64,000 bases of DNA. Origin: Nissolia schottii. Taxonomy: Eukaryota > Streptophyta > Magnoliopsida > Fabales > Fabaceae. A program made the position numbers and the translations under genes. Shown piece after piece: positions 24,400 to 36,359 of this stretch. Where the stretch lies: assembly GCA_003254905.1 (NCBI GenBank), contig QANU01001671.1, positions 758,362-822,361 of the forward strand, given 5' to 3'. The notes under the pieces are model-generated. The model worked only from the letters and a program-made list of their open reading frames with translations. It was not told the origin of the DNA and did not search any database. The stretch's first letter is position 1. Every line of letters begins with the position of its first letter.

Positions 24400-27300
24400 G
24401 GAAGTGAACATGGGGAGGAGTAAATGGGCTTTCGATTATATTGTTGCAGATCCTCTGACCCGGTTCGGCCAATTTTAATCGAGGGCAATATAGTCTTTGT
24501 ACATGAGGGATAAACTTTGGAGAAGTTCGTGTGTATTGATAAAGGATAATGCTACTTAAATAACAAAAATGGATAACATGTAAAAATATAATAATGTGTG
24601 AGTAAATAGGTAAAGTATAATAATTATGTGGAGCTGATACGCATTCATATAGTATTATATTTTTATATGTTGTATACTTTTATTGTTCAATTTTTTTATT
24701 TAAATAGTATTATCCTATTGATAAATGACATTTTTGTTGTAAATAAATAAAATAGAGAATAAAAATATAATAAAGAATTTGGTCTTGGTAGATAAGTTTG
24801 TCCCTTTTTTTAAAGAATCTCGAGTTCGAAACCTGAGAATGACAAAAATTATGTCGTGAGGGGTAACCATAATATCTCGAGCCGAATTAGTCGGTCTCAC
24901 TAGTAATAGGGCATAGAGTGCAAGGAACAAAAGAAATAGAGATACGAGAGGCGTCTCGTACCTAAAAAGATTTAAGTGTCTATGTATAGAGACTATAGTT
25001 AATGATTAGGGGTATAAAAGAAGATAAAATGAAATAACAAATTTTATCCAATCAAATCAAGATAATAATATTTACCAAATATTTTATAATAATTTTAACT
25101 ATGACGGATGAGTCCTATTAAGACGAAGAATGAAATATTATTTATTGTGTAATCTATAACATATTTAATATAATGTTGATTAACCACATTAAAATGTTAT
25201 TAAAATTTGTGTCATTATACTATAGACTCAGATTCATCATAAATCATACATGTGACATGATATCATCCATTATTTTTATAATATATACATATTTATAATT
25301 ATAAAAAATATTTTAATAAATGATATTGTGTTATGTGTAAAATTTATGATAATCGCGAATATACATGATTATTACTCAAACCTATGGGTATGGGGGGAAA
25401 CGACAGCGTGTGGCTGATGATTTACGCTCATGATCCTTGCTGGCTTTGATGACCGTTCGATAAAAATGATGGGCCCATTTGATGGAAAAGGGAGGTCTTT
25501 CTATTGCGTGGCAATTAGACAGCAGTGGCAAGCAATGCGTGCGGCAACGTTTGTCTTGTCACACCCCACTTCCGAAACAGGTTTTCTTCTTAATTGGTTT
25601 GATTTGTTTGAAGACTACAAATATTTGTGGTGAATTTATTTTCATTGCGTGTTGTGTTTTCTCAGTCACACCATGACCTTTTGAATTTAATCCTTAGTGA
25701 GTAGTTCTACACATACGTACGCCAGCACTGCACTACTTACGATCTTCAACATGATTAAGTGCATTTATTAACAAAATTTATTTTTAATATATGAACAACC
25801 TATTTCAAAAAGAGAAGTTACATGCATCTTTTTTTCCATTGGAACAGTGAAGAATGTTGATGTTTAGCGCGTAGTTCAACAAAGAAATCCTTGGAGATAT
25901 CTTTCACTAATGAACATAATAGACACACACTTCATTGAGCACTGCGGAGTCGTTGGATGTAATGTGGGTTGAATTATTATCCCGGAGGGCTTGCGCTGTG
26001 CTTGGAGGAAGGGAGCTCGTTTAGTAATTTGTGACTCTGATTGTCTCAATGCGGTGGGATTTATTTCTTCCTCTATCGGTCACCTACTTTAAATACTTTG
26101 ATTAGGGAGTTTGGAGACTTTGTGCAGAGGAATTGGGAGGCTCGGGTGCGTCATGTTCCTCGCTCGGCCAATGATGTGGCTGATTGGCCTGCTCGTGCTG
26201 GTGCTAGGGAGGACGCGAGATTCACTGATCTCTAGGACCCTCCATTGGAACTTCTTCCGCTGCTCCTTGCTGATGCTCTAGGCAGCCAGTTTGCTATTTT
26301 ATTTTATTTTATTTTTTTCTCTTGTTGATCGCACTCTACCAAAAAAGAAGGGAAAATATCAATGGTCCCAAGATGTCTTTTTCGTGACTGTTGAACGAAG
26401 ACGTTGATTGATTAATTTTCTCTAATTTTCAGTAGCCCTTCCTTCATGTTTTATGGTCAACCTGTTTTTCAACTATGCAATAAGGCCTAATTGCACTTTT
26501 TTGTGCATATGGCTCTCTGGCCATATAGCACTACGGTAACAATAACAAAATTATAAGAGAGATGTTACGAATATATGTACCAGCAAATTTAAGTAAGAAA
26601 GTATTGCAAAAAAGCTTGTGCGATAAACATGGGTATATAGAGTACAGGGCCCGTTAGGGCATATGTTTTAGAGCTTGGCTTGAGGTTATAGTTTAGGATG
26701 TATGGTATAGAATTTAGGGTTTATCACAATTATTTTTTTACTACGATTTTATTGTATGCATTAGTATTTAAATAAGATAAAATGATTTTAATAAAAAATT
26801 TATTACCAATGTATTAGAGTTTTTTATTATAGAACTTCGGTTACCAAAACATATTACTAAGATATCACTGTTTTAAAATATTTCATAGGATTATACCTGT
26901 TTCGGACAGCGTGGTAGGCGAGTCTGTGTGACAAGGCCACATAGGACTCACCAAAACGTTTGGCAACTTTGGTAGGAACTCATCAACGCTTTTGGCAATT
27001 TTGACTATAAAATATCAAACGTAATGACAACTAGCTATTAAAATTGCCAACCTTTGCCTTTTTTAGTGGGATTCCATTTCACATCTCCTTGTCTCATTTG
27101 CTAAATTTCACTCATCTTTTTGTAAAAATTCCACTACTCATTTACTAAAATACCAAAGAGATAACCAACTTAAACGATAAATTGCCTATGAACTTGACAT
27201 TTTAAAAGGAAAATCATAAAATGATATATTCAATTGTATAAAATCGCATATAATAAAAAACACATTTTAAAAGGAAATTCGTGAAATAAAGAGAATTATC

Positions 27301-28398
27301 TTTTTTGGTGTTAATTTTTTTCTCCTTTTTACCCTTTTCCTATCTCACCATATAGCCATTTATTTAACTCACTCCTATAAATTGTTTTTTGGTTTTTTTC
27401 TTTATTTGTAACTACTTTTAAAAAATTATTCAAAAAAATAATCTCATACTCCATTAAAATTCAATCATGTATACTTTCTTCCTAATTCTATTATCTATTA
27501 TCTTTCTTTTACGCTATGATCTATGTTCAATATTTGACATCTTATATCTAATTTAATTTTTTATTTTTTATTTGAAAATTAATCTAGTATTATTTTATAA
27601 AAGGGTTTGCAGTTGAATATTTTTGTTAATTTACTTAATGTTATTGTTATTTTGTTATTTGATGATTTGATGTATTAATAGTTAAACTTTGGAATAAATA
27701 AAGACGATACAAAAATAAGAAAAAGTAGTTTAAAGGAATTAATAAATATATTCATTGAGAATAAGCGACTTAAAAGAAAGTAGAGAGTGAGGGTATTTTT
27801 GGAAATTTATGTAAAAAATTTAATAGTGAAAGTGTAAGTTGACCGATGAGAGTGTTAATAGTCTCACCATTTGAGTTAAAGCTTAACTTTATTTTTGAAC
27901 TTTAATGGTGTGTCCAATTTAGTTTTTAAACAAATGAAAACTTGTTAGTCCTTAAAATTATTAACAAGCAGATTCATTAGTCTTTCTGTCCATAATATTT
28001 ATAAAACATTCCATGAATAATATCTGAAATTTTTGACCCAAAATAATTTTTGATAATTATAGAATTTAGGAACTACTTACAACATATTTTAAAAAGTTTA
28101 TGGAGTAATCATTCAATATTTTGGTCTAGTCTCTAAGTGACCATTAACCCTTAATGGATAATTAATGGATATATTTTATATTGAACACGCATTAAAGAAT
28201 TCATCTTCCCATGTCATGAGTAACTTCCCGATGCGCGGCGCTTACGAAGGCAACAACATTCCATTCACTGCTCAAAATCTATCGATACGACCCGCTTAAG
28301 AAAAAGAAAAAAAAAATCCACAACTCAGAACTTGGAAACACCGTCGATGTTGCTCTTAGTGATGAAAACAAACGATCATCGTCGCCGTTGATCAAAAA
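24400..28398. other. Long AT-rich intergenic region
   Basis: Apart from the RNase H fragment at 25930-26310 and a possible SINE-like piece near 24780-24930, no gene is supported. The first bases should contain the promoter of the WD40 gene (purine-rich GAGAGA tracts at 24345-24400 lie in its 5' UTR or promoter). Bases 27300-27700 are almost entirely A/T. Confidence 0.5.
25930..26310 (+). pseudogene. Decayed RNase H-like domain of a LINE reverse transcriptase
   Basis: The plus strand reads CAWRKGARLVICDSDC, a gap with stops, then LIREFGDFVQRNWEARVRHV, PRSANDVADW and a closing LLLADALG. This order (I.ESDC, then W.....HV.R.AN..AD.LA..) is the RVT_3 RNase H fold typical of plant non-LTR polyproteins and their domesticated relatives. 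The reading is interrupted by stops and lacks the rest of the domain, so it is a relic. Confidence 0.6.
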
Positions 28399-29978
28399 AT
28401 GCAAGAGGGCAACACTGTGACAGAGATGGCGCTCCTGGCGTCGCCGGCAACGTCCAGGGGCATAGTGGTAACAGTGAAAACTCTGGTCCTCTCTGCCTTC
28501 GCTGCGGCCGTTTTCCTCTTCTTCCTCTTGTCCACACTCTCCACTTGCTCCTGCCCTCCTTCGCATTCGGCTTATACCACGCCCGTTCCCAGTAATCGAA
28601 ACGGCGTCGTTAGTGGCACCTTGAGGACAACGAAGGAGGGCGTTGAGTGGGTTAAAAGATCAGATCCGAGTGAACGGGCTTCACATGCGTGACAACGTCC
28701 TCCACAAGGGCATTAACCCTCGCACTAGGGCTCATCAACTCGACGATCTCACCCAGTAAGTTCCCATTTTCCTCATGGACCCGTTTGATCTTTGTTTTTT
28801 TAAGATCATATGGATTTCATAGTCATTTTTTACGGAACACAAAGTCGGATTGTAAGTCCCCTGAAATTTATTTGCTAAAACATTGTTCATGCTATGGTGC
28901 TTTATGGTTTAAACTGAAGTTTGTTTGCATATAACGTGTGTCTCATTGTGAAATTTGTTTGCCAACGTTTGCTTCCATTTTCAAGCTTTTTGATTAGTTT
29001 CCTTTTGGCCATTTTCTGTCTGCAATCCAATTTCATATAGTATTCTTCTCTTTATGATGTTATGTGGTTGTCCTGGTACAGCAATGATCTGTTTTGTTGC
29101 TCATAATTAAACGTGTTAATACTAATACTGACTAAATACAACATTGCACATACTTCGAAACTCTATCTTGTTCCGCTTAGTTTGGCCTGCATTCTTGTTA
29201 CTTTCTCACTTTCACTTGTTAACTACATTTATAAATCAACGTAGGTAGAGTGCGCTCATTTTTAGCTTATTATTGGATTCATGTATGCACTTCTGATGCA
29301 ATTGATTTGAAATTCTAATTTCAATTTCATGCTATTTACAGATATAAAGGTATATCACATTATGAGGGAACTGATTCGGGTAACCATACAGCCTTACCTT
29401 GCCCAGGCCATAGCAACTATGGGGAACCTTGGGCAGGTGGAAGAGACGTGTTCCGAGTTTCTCGCGCACTCCTCTAAACTCAGACCGGAGTCACGCGTCC
29501 TCGAGATAGGCTGCGGCACTCTCCGAGTCAGGTTGCATTTCATACGGTACTTAAACCCTGACCGCTACCATTGCCTTGAAAGGGACGAGCTCTCGCTCAT
29601 GGCCGCATTTAGGTACGAGCTTCCTTCCCAAGGCCTCTTGTCGAAACGGCCTTTGATTGTGAAAGGGGATGATATGGATTTCAGTAAGTTTGGTTCTGGA
29701 ACCGTGTATGATTTGATTTATGCTAGCGCCGTGTTCCTTCATATCCCTGAATCAGCTTGTGTGGGTTGGACTTGAGAGGTTAGCTGCTAGATTGAAACCT
29801 TACGATGGGCGAATTTTTGTGTCGCATAATATAAAGTTCTGTTCTCGGCTGGGAGGAGAGGAATGCACGAAGAGGCTTTACGAATTTGGGGCTTGAGTAT
29901 ATTGGGAAGCATACACATGATAGCTTGCTATTTAATCACTATGAGATTTGGTTTGAATTTAGGCTGTTCAAGGCTTAA
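28399..29978 (+). pseudogene. Membrane-anchored SAM-dependent methyltransferase-like gene with four +1 frameshifts
   Basis: A type II membrane protein with a methyltransferase domain. Exon 1 (28399-28755) encodes a short N-terminus, a hydrophobic anchor (about residues 20-47) and a luminal stem; exon 2 starts at 29342 after an ACAG acceptor. Motif I (VLEIGCGTLRV, 29498-29530) binds SAM; LERDELSLMAAF, KGDDMDF and YDLIYASAVFLHIP follow. Compared with what related plant proteins require, one extra base is present at 28654-28657 (AAAA), 29453-29454 (CC), 29748-29756 and 29877-29879 (TTT). Between these points the conserved reading resumes in another frame with no nonsense codon (VNGLHMRDNVLHKGINPRTR; RLAARLKPYDGRIFVSHN; GLEYIGKHTHDSLLFNHYEI), ending in TAA at 29976. 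A seven-residue gap after ALPCPG is also likely. Either a young pseudogene or a real gene with sequence errors. Confidence 0.78.
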
Positions 29979-30984
29979 TTTGTACAGGAGCTATGGAAGC
30001 AACTCGGAATGGTCTCAGTGCACATACTGTGCCTTTGCAGCTCGCACATAATGTTATTCCTTGGACCAACTCAATGATATTATGGCTTGGGGAGAGTGTA
30101 GAGATGACAAGTATTTTTTGTATTTGGATTTCGGTCCTGATATTTAGGATCAATTCTAAGTGAAATTTTTTTACTTCTATTGAAACTTGGAATTGACTCT
30201 AAGATTAAAAGAGTAAAATAAAAATATAAAATGTGAAATTGTGATACGATTTAAATCGTAAAATTGTTTGATACAATTGAAAGTAATGAGATCAATTGAT
30301 CTCTTCAAAATCATAAGATCGTAAGATTTTAAAATTTATATTAATATCTTAACAACATTGGCTAGCATAAATGGGGAGCCTTGATTTGTCTTCAAAAATT
30401 GTTATTTAGACATTAACTTTAGTGTAAATAACAAGCTTGTGAGTGTGAGTCTTATGATGTGTATGAGAGAGAAGACTTAATATCTACATTAAAATAAATG
30501 TATAAATAGCACTACTCATTTTCTTTTTGCCTATATTGTTTGTCTTTGATGTAACAATTTTTATCACTCTTCCGTATCATAGACACTTCGTTAGATTTGA
30601 GGTATGTCTTTGTCGTATTTTGAGTTATGTATGTGTCGTGTCTAAATAAAAAATATTTTAAATACTAAATAAAATAATATGAATTATTAAAAAAAATTAA
30701 CAAGTATTAACACGTGATATCTTAAATATTTCATAGATTTTGAAAAGGGATTTAAAAAATATTAAAAATTAGTAATTTGATATTAATTAATAAAAATATT
30801 AAAAATTTATTATAAATATTTAATTTTATATCTATATATGTCATGTGCTATAAAATTTGAAAATGATGTGTTACTGTATCCTGTCTTGAGTTTGTGTTTG
30901 TGTTTGTGTTCATGATGATGCTTCTTAGATTGCAACTAATTGTTGTCAATAACAAACAAAATCAAAGTGACATTTTGAAGTGTA

Positions 30985-31022
<38 letters not shown>

Positions 31023-31831
31023 CATTAATTTTTTTCACTTTAATTTTGATGTATGTGTAAATGTTTAGTAATTTAATAGTCGTACGAGTAAAAAAATTTA
31101 CAACAATATATCAAACTCAAATTTATTGTGGCTTAAATTACAAATCTAGCCAAAAAAAAACTAAATTACAAATTTAACCACAAAAGAGAAGTTTAAATAC
31201 CTGTTCTGTTGGGGATTAATACATAAAATTTAAATTTTTAGGTATTTTTTTTTTGGTAAATAAATTTTTAGGTGATTTGAGTTTAAATGAAATAATAAAA
31301 AGGAATTTGTCAATAATAATAATAATAATCTATATTAATTAAATGTATGAGTTTTTCTCACCACTTATATTTTAAAAGAAACATTTGCGTCCAAATTATT
31401 TTCACTAAATTTTACTTAATATTTCTTAATTTAAGTTTTATATTTAATTAAATTTATTCAACGTCACCCTACTAAAGCATCTCTAATTTAAAATTAACAT
31501 CTTTCACATCTGACATTTAAAATAGCAACAACAAAAGTTAAACATTTTTAATAAAAAATAATATGAACATATCTAAAATAATTTATATGCATAAAGCAAG
31601 CAACTACTTCAGTGACAATAAAATGTGGGACTAAAAAAGAGGAATTGTGCCGTCGATTCATCACTCATTCATAGGATTGAAACGACGTCGCTGTGAAGCC
31701 AACGTGAACATGGTGAGAGCAATTTTTTTACCCTTGTTATGAGCAGAGCTGGAGGCCGCAGGCGAAGTGAGAGAAAGAAGTGAATAGTGAATAGGTAGCC
31801 GCGTAGCTCAGGCAATCAAATCAACGATTCC
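29979..31831. other. AT-rich spacer with a TA microsatellite
   Basis: No coding potential supported. A (TA)n run sits near 30989-31017. The end near 31650-31830 has the promoter and leader of the SEC-C gene. Confidence 0.5.
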
Positions 31832-32310
31832 ATGCCTCCTGCAACTGGCACGGTTAGCAGAATATTCTCTTCCTTAAACCAAATCCAAAGGTCACAGCAC
31901 CGCTCAATTTTCTCCACAGCGCAGCTGCAGGGGTCATGGGTGGACAAGGTCAAAAACGTCTTCACAGGCCAAAAGTCCCCCACCCAGGAGCAGGGAGGAG
32001 ACGCCGCCTCCTCCGACTCATTCACGCTGCTCCGTCAGTTCTCTCCCCTTCTCTACTTTCCTTGTAGATTCATCTCTCTTTATCCTTTCGCACATTTTCT
32101 GAAGAATCTCTCTCCCCTTTAACAACGCAGGCTTCGCCGATGAAATGAAGAATGCGAGGAGGATCGGTGCGTTTAAGCAGTACATGGTTGGACGAAGCAG
32201 TGAAGCCACTTTTTCTATTGCCTTCGAGAAATACGAAGCCATCATTCGATTTCTCGGGAATTTAGATTCCACCGGAGAGGTTCCCCACTTCTCCTTCTCC
32301 TTTCTCAACT

Positions 32311-32352
<42 letters not shown>

Positions 32353-34376
32353 CAGCTAAATCTCGAATCTATAATTTGTTTGAGTTTTGATTATAAATTA
32401 AAATATAATTTACGTGTCGTGGTTTTAATTTGATGTTATGGAATCTTCAGAATCTGCAGAGCTCTCAAAAGCAAGAAGCCGCGAAACATTGCAATTGCAC
32501 GATTGCTGATGTGGAGAACGCGCTTTCGAAGTTTACCTGGGCTAAGGAAGCGCAGAAGAAGATAGAGAAGTTACATCAAGAAGGAAAACCGATGCCGAAA
32601 AGCTTCGACGATGTAATAATGCTTCTCCCGATATGCTTGCTTAAGCACTCACAATTGTCAGCCAAGTTGGGGCTCAGTTCACCATCTTATGATGAAATTT
32701 TAGGGTTTAGCGAATTGCTTCCCGTTCGATTGCAATTGAATTTGAGTTTAACCAACCAAGCAACCTAATTTGTTTTTCATTTTCTATAGGTCCAAAAGCT
32801 TGTTGGTTCGTCTCCATTGGATCATGCAAGGTCTAATTTGGCTCAGTCTGGACAAATTAGCAGAAATGCATTCTGTCCATGTGGTTCCAAGAAGAGATAT
32901 AAAAGGTTCATTTTCTTCCTTATATTTTTTGTGAATAACCAAGCTGATTCCTGATTATTTTCTTTTTTCCGGTTAGTAGTAGTTGTTAGTTTGTCAATTA
33001 GACTCAGTGTTATTAAAAAAGCTGTTATAGGGGTGCTCTAGCATAGCGGAAATGGAGCACACCACGATGTTATTAATAGCAGTTATAGTGGCGCTATAGC
33101 AGTATTCATAGCGGGTTTTTGGCTATCCGCTATTGATAACACTGATTAGACCGCTGAAATAGGAAAGGGCTCCGTGCACTATTCACTTTAGAGGTTAAAG
33201 TGCATTAATCCTCATCTTTAAAGGCAATCAATGGTAGTGATTTTTTCACATGTTTTAATACAATTTAAAAAATATTTAACTATTTTAAATAAAAATTAAA
33301 ATAAAAAACAAGATAACTTCCAACAATAGTGATACACCTCCACCACGTTTACATGCGCTCAAATAAGTTTTTATCTCAAATCAGTATCCATCTAGCAGAG
33401 CATTGTTTCATTGCAAACTTTTAGACCAATTAGCAAATAAATATGAACTTTTTAAAGAAGACAAAATAGTGTAAAGCATCAAGCTTCCAAGTTACATTAA
33501 TATCTCTTTGGAATCTATATCAAGAGGGAGGGAGTGGATTGAAGAGGGAAAGGATGAAAAGGGTCAGGGGAGAAATTGAAGGGAAAGAGCAGCGGAGAGG
33601 TGAAGGGAGGAAGGAAGAGGGTGGAGAGAGATTGATGTTTTACAACTGCTTTGAGAGCACAAAAACATGGTGGAGCTGTTGAGGTAGTTGGAAGTTACAT
33701 TGTTTTTTCTTAATTTTTTATTTAAAATAATTTAGTATTTTTGAAGTTAAGATATACTATGTGGAATAATCTTAACCATTAATTAGTTTTAAAGGCCAGG
33801 ATTTTTGCACTTCAACCTCTAAAGTGCATGGTGCACTTTAGTGGAGCCCTTTCCACCGAGATATTACCTTCTGGCTTTTGTCTATGTTTTCTGAAGACTA
33901 GATTCTTAGGTTTCTCTGCATATTTTTATGCAGTAGCTGAACTTAATGATGTATCTATAGATTCTATACATGGCTTAAGCAAATGGTTTCCAGAACTCTT
34001 TCCTTACCTATGTAGTTTACAACTCTTTAGTTTGTTACCTAATGCCTTCTATTTCTCACACTTCTATTAGGTCTAGCGAACCTGAATTTCTTACTCAATT
34101 TGTGTAATCTTTTTAAAAAATGGCTTTGGTGTTTAGCAATGTATTATAGTGTGAAAAAGATTGCATGCCTATTTTGTAAATAGCGTACTCCTTGACATTT
34201 CTCTTTCTCTTTCATTATTTTCTATTGAACAATGAAATTACCCTTTCCCTGCCAACTGACTTGAATTTTTAGTGTACTAGAACCTTTATGATGAGATTTT
34301 CAAAATTAATTAGCTTATGCTTCTCAATATTTGTTTATGAAGGTGCTGTGGAAAGGATAAAGAGGTTAAATATTAA
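31832..34376 (+). CDS. Small SEC-C zinc-motif protein, probably mitochondrial
   Basis: Five exons: 31832-32033, 32131-32279, 32451-32612, 32790-32905, 34343-34376, giving 220 residues and ending in TAA at 34374. All donors and acceptors are GT-AG with matching phase. The N-terminus (MPPATGTVSRIFSSLNQIQR) is rich in Ser and Arg and lacks acids, like a mitochondrial presequence. The middle is helical (residues about 68-171: ADEMKNARRIGAFKQYM, FEKYEAIIRFLGNL, ENALSKFTWAKEAQKKIEKL). Near the C-terminus is the SEC-C motif CPCGSKKRYKRCC, with cysteines at about 200, 202, 211 and 212 (CxCx8CC), the zinc-binding pattern known from the SecA C-terminus. The last exon is only 34 bases and supplies the final two cysteines, so retention of the 1.4-kb intron 4 would destroy the motif. 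I do not recognise a named gene. The role is unknown. Confidence 0.82.
32312..32349 (+). repeat. 38-base poly-T run in intron 2 of the SEC-C gene
   Basis: An uninterrupted T run on the plus strand, about 100 bases before the exon 3 acceptor. Its true length is uncertain because such runs are often mis-sized in draft sequence. Confidence 0.9.
33005..33144. mobile_element. hAT-type MITE, 140 bp
   Basis: The left end CAGTGTTATTAA and the right end TTGATAACACTG are inverted near-copies. The flanks ATTAGACT (32997-33004) and ATTAGACC (33145-33152) form an 8-bp target duplication with one mismatch. CAGTG ends plus an 8-bp duplication are the hAT hallmark. It lies in intron 4 of the SEC-C gene. Confidence 0.75.
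33162..33854. mobile_element. TIR element, about 690 bp, directly beside the hAT MITE
   Basis: The left end GGAAAGGGCTCC and right end GGAGCCCTTTCC are perfect inverted copies. The homology continues inward through 'cactttagaggtt.aagtgca..aatcct' and 'ctttaaa..caatcaatgg' for about 100 bases. The 9-bp flanks (33153-33161 and 33855-33863) agree at only 6 of 9, so a Mutator-type duplication is possible but not secure. The interior has no gene; 33525-33640 is unusually purine-rich (GGGAGG/GAAGAG). Confidence 0.6.
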
Positions 34377-36150
34377 AGTGCATGGAAGTTGCTCATAAAT
34401 GGCGGAGTTGCTCGGCAGTCCTACTCTGTTTTTATTTGGTTTGGGTCAAGCTGCCCATTGCACTTATTTGGTTAGGATGAGTTTTGACAAATAGATGCTT
34501 GGGTTTATTTAACTTTCTTGATTTTGAGTTGTGCAACGGAAGAACTAAACAGTGTTTTTGTCGACTGTAAGTGCAGTTGGTTATCTTCTCTTCCTCACTC
34601 CCGCCTAAATGAAATGCAAGAGAATAAGAAAATAAATGCTGAAGCAATATATTATGTTGCTGCTCTGTTCTCTCACTTTTGAGCTTTGTTTTTGGTGGAT
34701 CCGCTGTGTACTCTTGCTTAATAGGTTAACATGATTCAACTCATTTGTTTACTGATTTACATCAACATTTTAATACATATCTTAAGTTCAGGATTTGGTT
34801 CTCAAGTTGCATTAATAGATTCAGGTTTAAGGTATACTTGGTAGCGAAATGATTATTAGCTCGAAACCAATTTTCATCAGTTTGCACAGAAGTAACAACT
34901 CATAACTCATCCGTGATTTCTGCTAATAATTGAATTTCATTGGCTCGAACCTCGTTTTGTACATTTCGTAGTACATGGCAGTAGCCATGTAGCAAAACCC
35001 TATTTGGTAAATGGTGAAAAGAAGAGTAACATAAATTGATCATAAATTGACCACTCTTTTTATTTTTGTTTATATTAACCATGGTTTAAGCTTGTAGAGA
35101 AAATGATTCAAGAATGTAACCAGAATGACATGGAGAGGCAAAGATGACCTCACCCTCTAGTTATTGGAAGCAGACTGCGGAAGAAAAGGTAGAACATGGA
35201 TACTAAATGCTCTATATATGGTTTAGCTCTTAGCTCTTAGCTATAAGCTTGGACTGTAACGTGCACCTTCGCTGCTCTTTGTCTAGCAAACCTAATCAAC
35301 CTAATGTGCTAACGTTCTAGTATTCGCGTGACTCATGAGAGTTGAGACACTACCTTGTTAAATAGAAATTGATCAATGCTACACACACAAGTCGATCATT
35401 TTTGTTGGAATAGATGCTTATGCTTGGCTTGGGGCACAAATTATACCTCTTTGTTGGGAAGACTAGTGGTTTAAATTAAAAGATCATGTTTGTCATGTTT
35501 TGCCGGAAGAGTTATGTTTGGGAGTCTTAAGTTTTGACTAACTTATCCTCTTAATTATCTTCAATCACACACTTGTCAAAATTTCAAACAAAAAATGGGA
35601 TTTTGGATTTTGGAAAGTGTATGGTTAGAGATGATTAGGAGAATAAATAGGCTAAAAGTTAGAACTCCTACGCATTAGTGTTTGTCAAAAAATAACCTAT
35701 TTTATGAGGTTCAAATGATCAAATAGCAAACTTTTAAAAGGACTGATGCTACTATGACGAAAACTAGATGTTTTGTTGTATTTGTCTTTTTATAACTCAA
35801 GTGAATCCAACTTCAACTCTACTTAAAAAACCACTCCATATTCATATGCTAAAATGATGTCACACAACACCATATCTATCCAAACAATACTTATAAGCAA
35901 CATTACTAGTTTCGTGCTGCTTTAGTGATCAACTTCTAAATTTTCTACCATGGTTGTCACTCCAATTATAGGTATTTTGATCTCCCATAAAAACCTTGTG
36001 TTCTGTGAAGAAAAATCTCTAGATCTCAATAAATGGTTCATGGAGTTTGTTCTGTCTATTGACAGTCATTTACTGTTATCACAAAAAAAGGTGTTCGTAA
36101 GTCCAAAGAGATGAAAAGAACAAAAGACTTTGAAACAAGTTTATCAAATT
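34377..36150. other. Spacer between the SEC-C gene and the U1 units
   Basis: No gene supported. The first part should contain the SEC-C 3' UTR. Bases 35846-35953 resemble 38055-38185, marking the spacer shared by the two U1 units. Confidence 0.5.
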
Positions 36151-36204
36151 AGTCTCACATCGCTCAAAGCTCATATAAGGAACTTTGCACTCATTGTATA
36201 AATA
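36151..36204 (+). promoter_or_regulatory. USE and TATA box of the truncated U1 unit
   Basis: Upstream sequence element AGTCTCACATCG at 36151-36162 (plant consensus RTCCCACATCG) and TATAAATA at 36197-36204, separated by 34 bases. This is the Pol II-type spacing of plant snRNA genes and is identical to that of the intact U1 unit. Confidence 0.75.
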
Positions 36205-36220
36205 AGATGTAATTGCCAAC

Positions 36221-36359
36221 ATTGCACTTAGGAGGGGTGCATGGCTAGGCTTGTGACCTCCATTGCACTTAGGAGGAGTGCATGCCTAAGGTCTCCTCAA
36301 GTGGGGGAACCTACATCATAATTTATGGTAGCGGGGGCTGCGTTCGCACACCCCCTGCC
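36221..36359 (+). pseudogene. U1: U1 snRNA pseudogene lacking the 5' end and stem-loop I
   Basis: From about 36241 the sequence follows U1: ATGGCTAGGCTTGTGACC, loop II ATTGCACTTAGG (36262), the CTAAGGTCTCCTCAAG stem-loop III region, Sm site CATAATTTATGG, and final hairpin GGGGGCTGCGTTCGCACACCCCC. The first about 40 nucleotides of U1, including the ACTTACCTG that pairs with 5' splice sites and stem-loop I that binds U1-70K, are absent. In their place stands a second copy of the loop II sequence (36221-36240 repeats 36262-36281). With the promoter kept, a transcript starting near 36229 would be about 131 nt and unable to recognise 5' splice sites. Confidence 0.78.

Noticed and set aside
25430-25676. 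Two overlapping plus-strand frames
   Set aside because: No family resemblance and no splice context; left as spacer.
36151-36359. Intact second U1 gene
   Set aside because: The 5' end and stem-loop I are missing and replaced by a loop II copy, so it was called a pseudogene.
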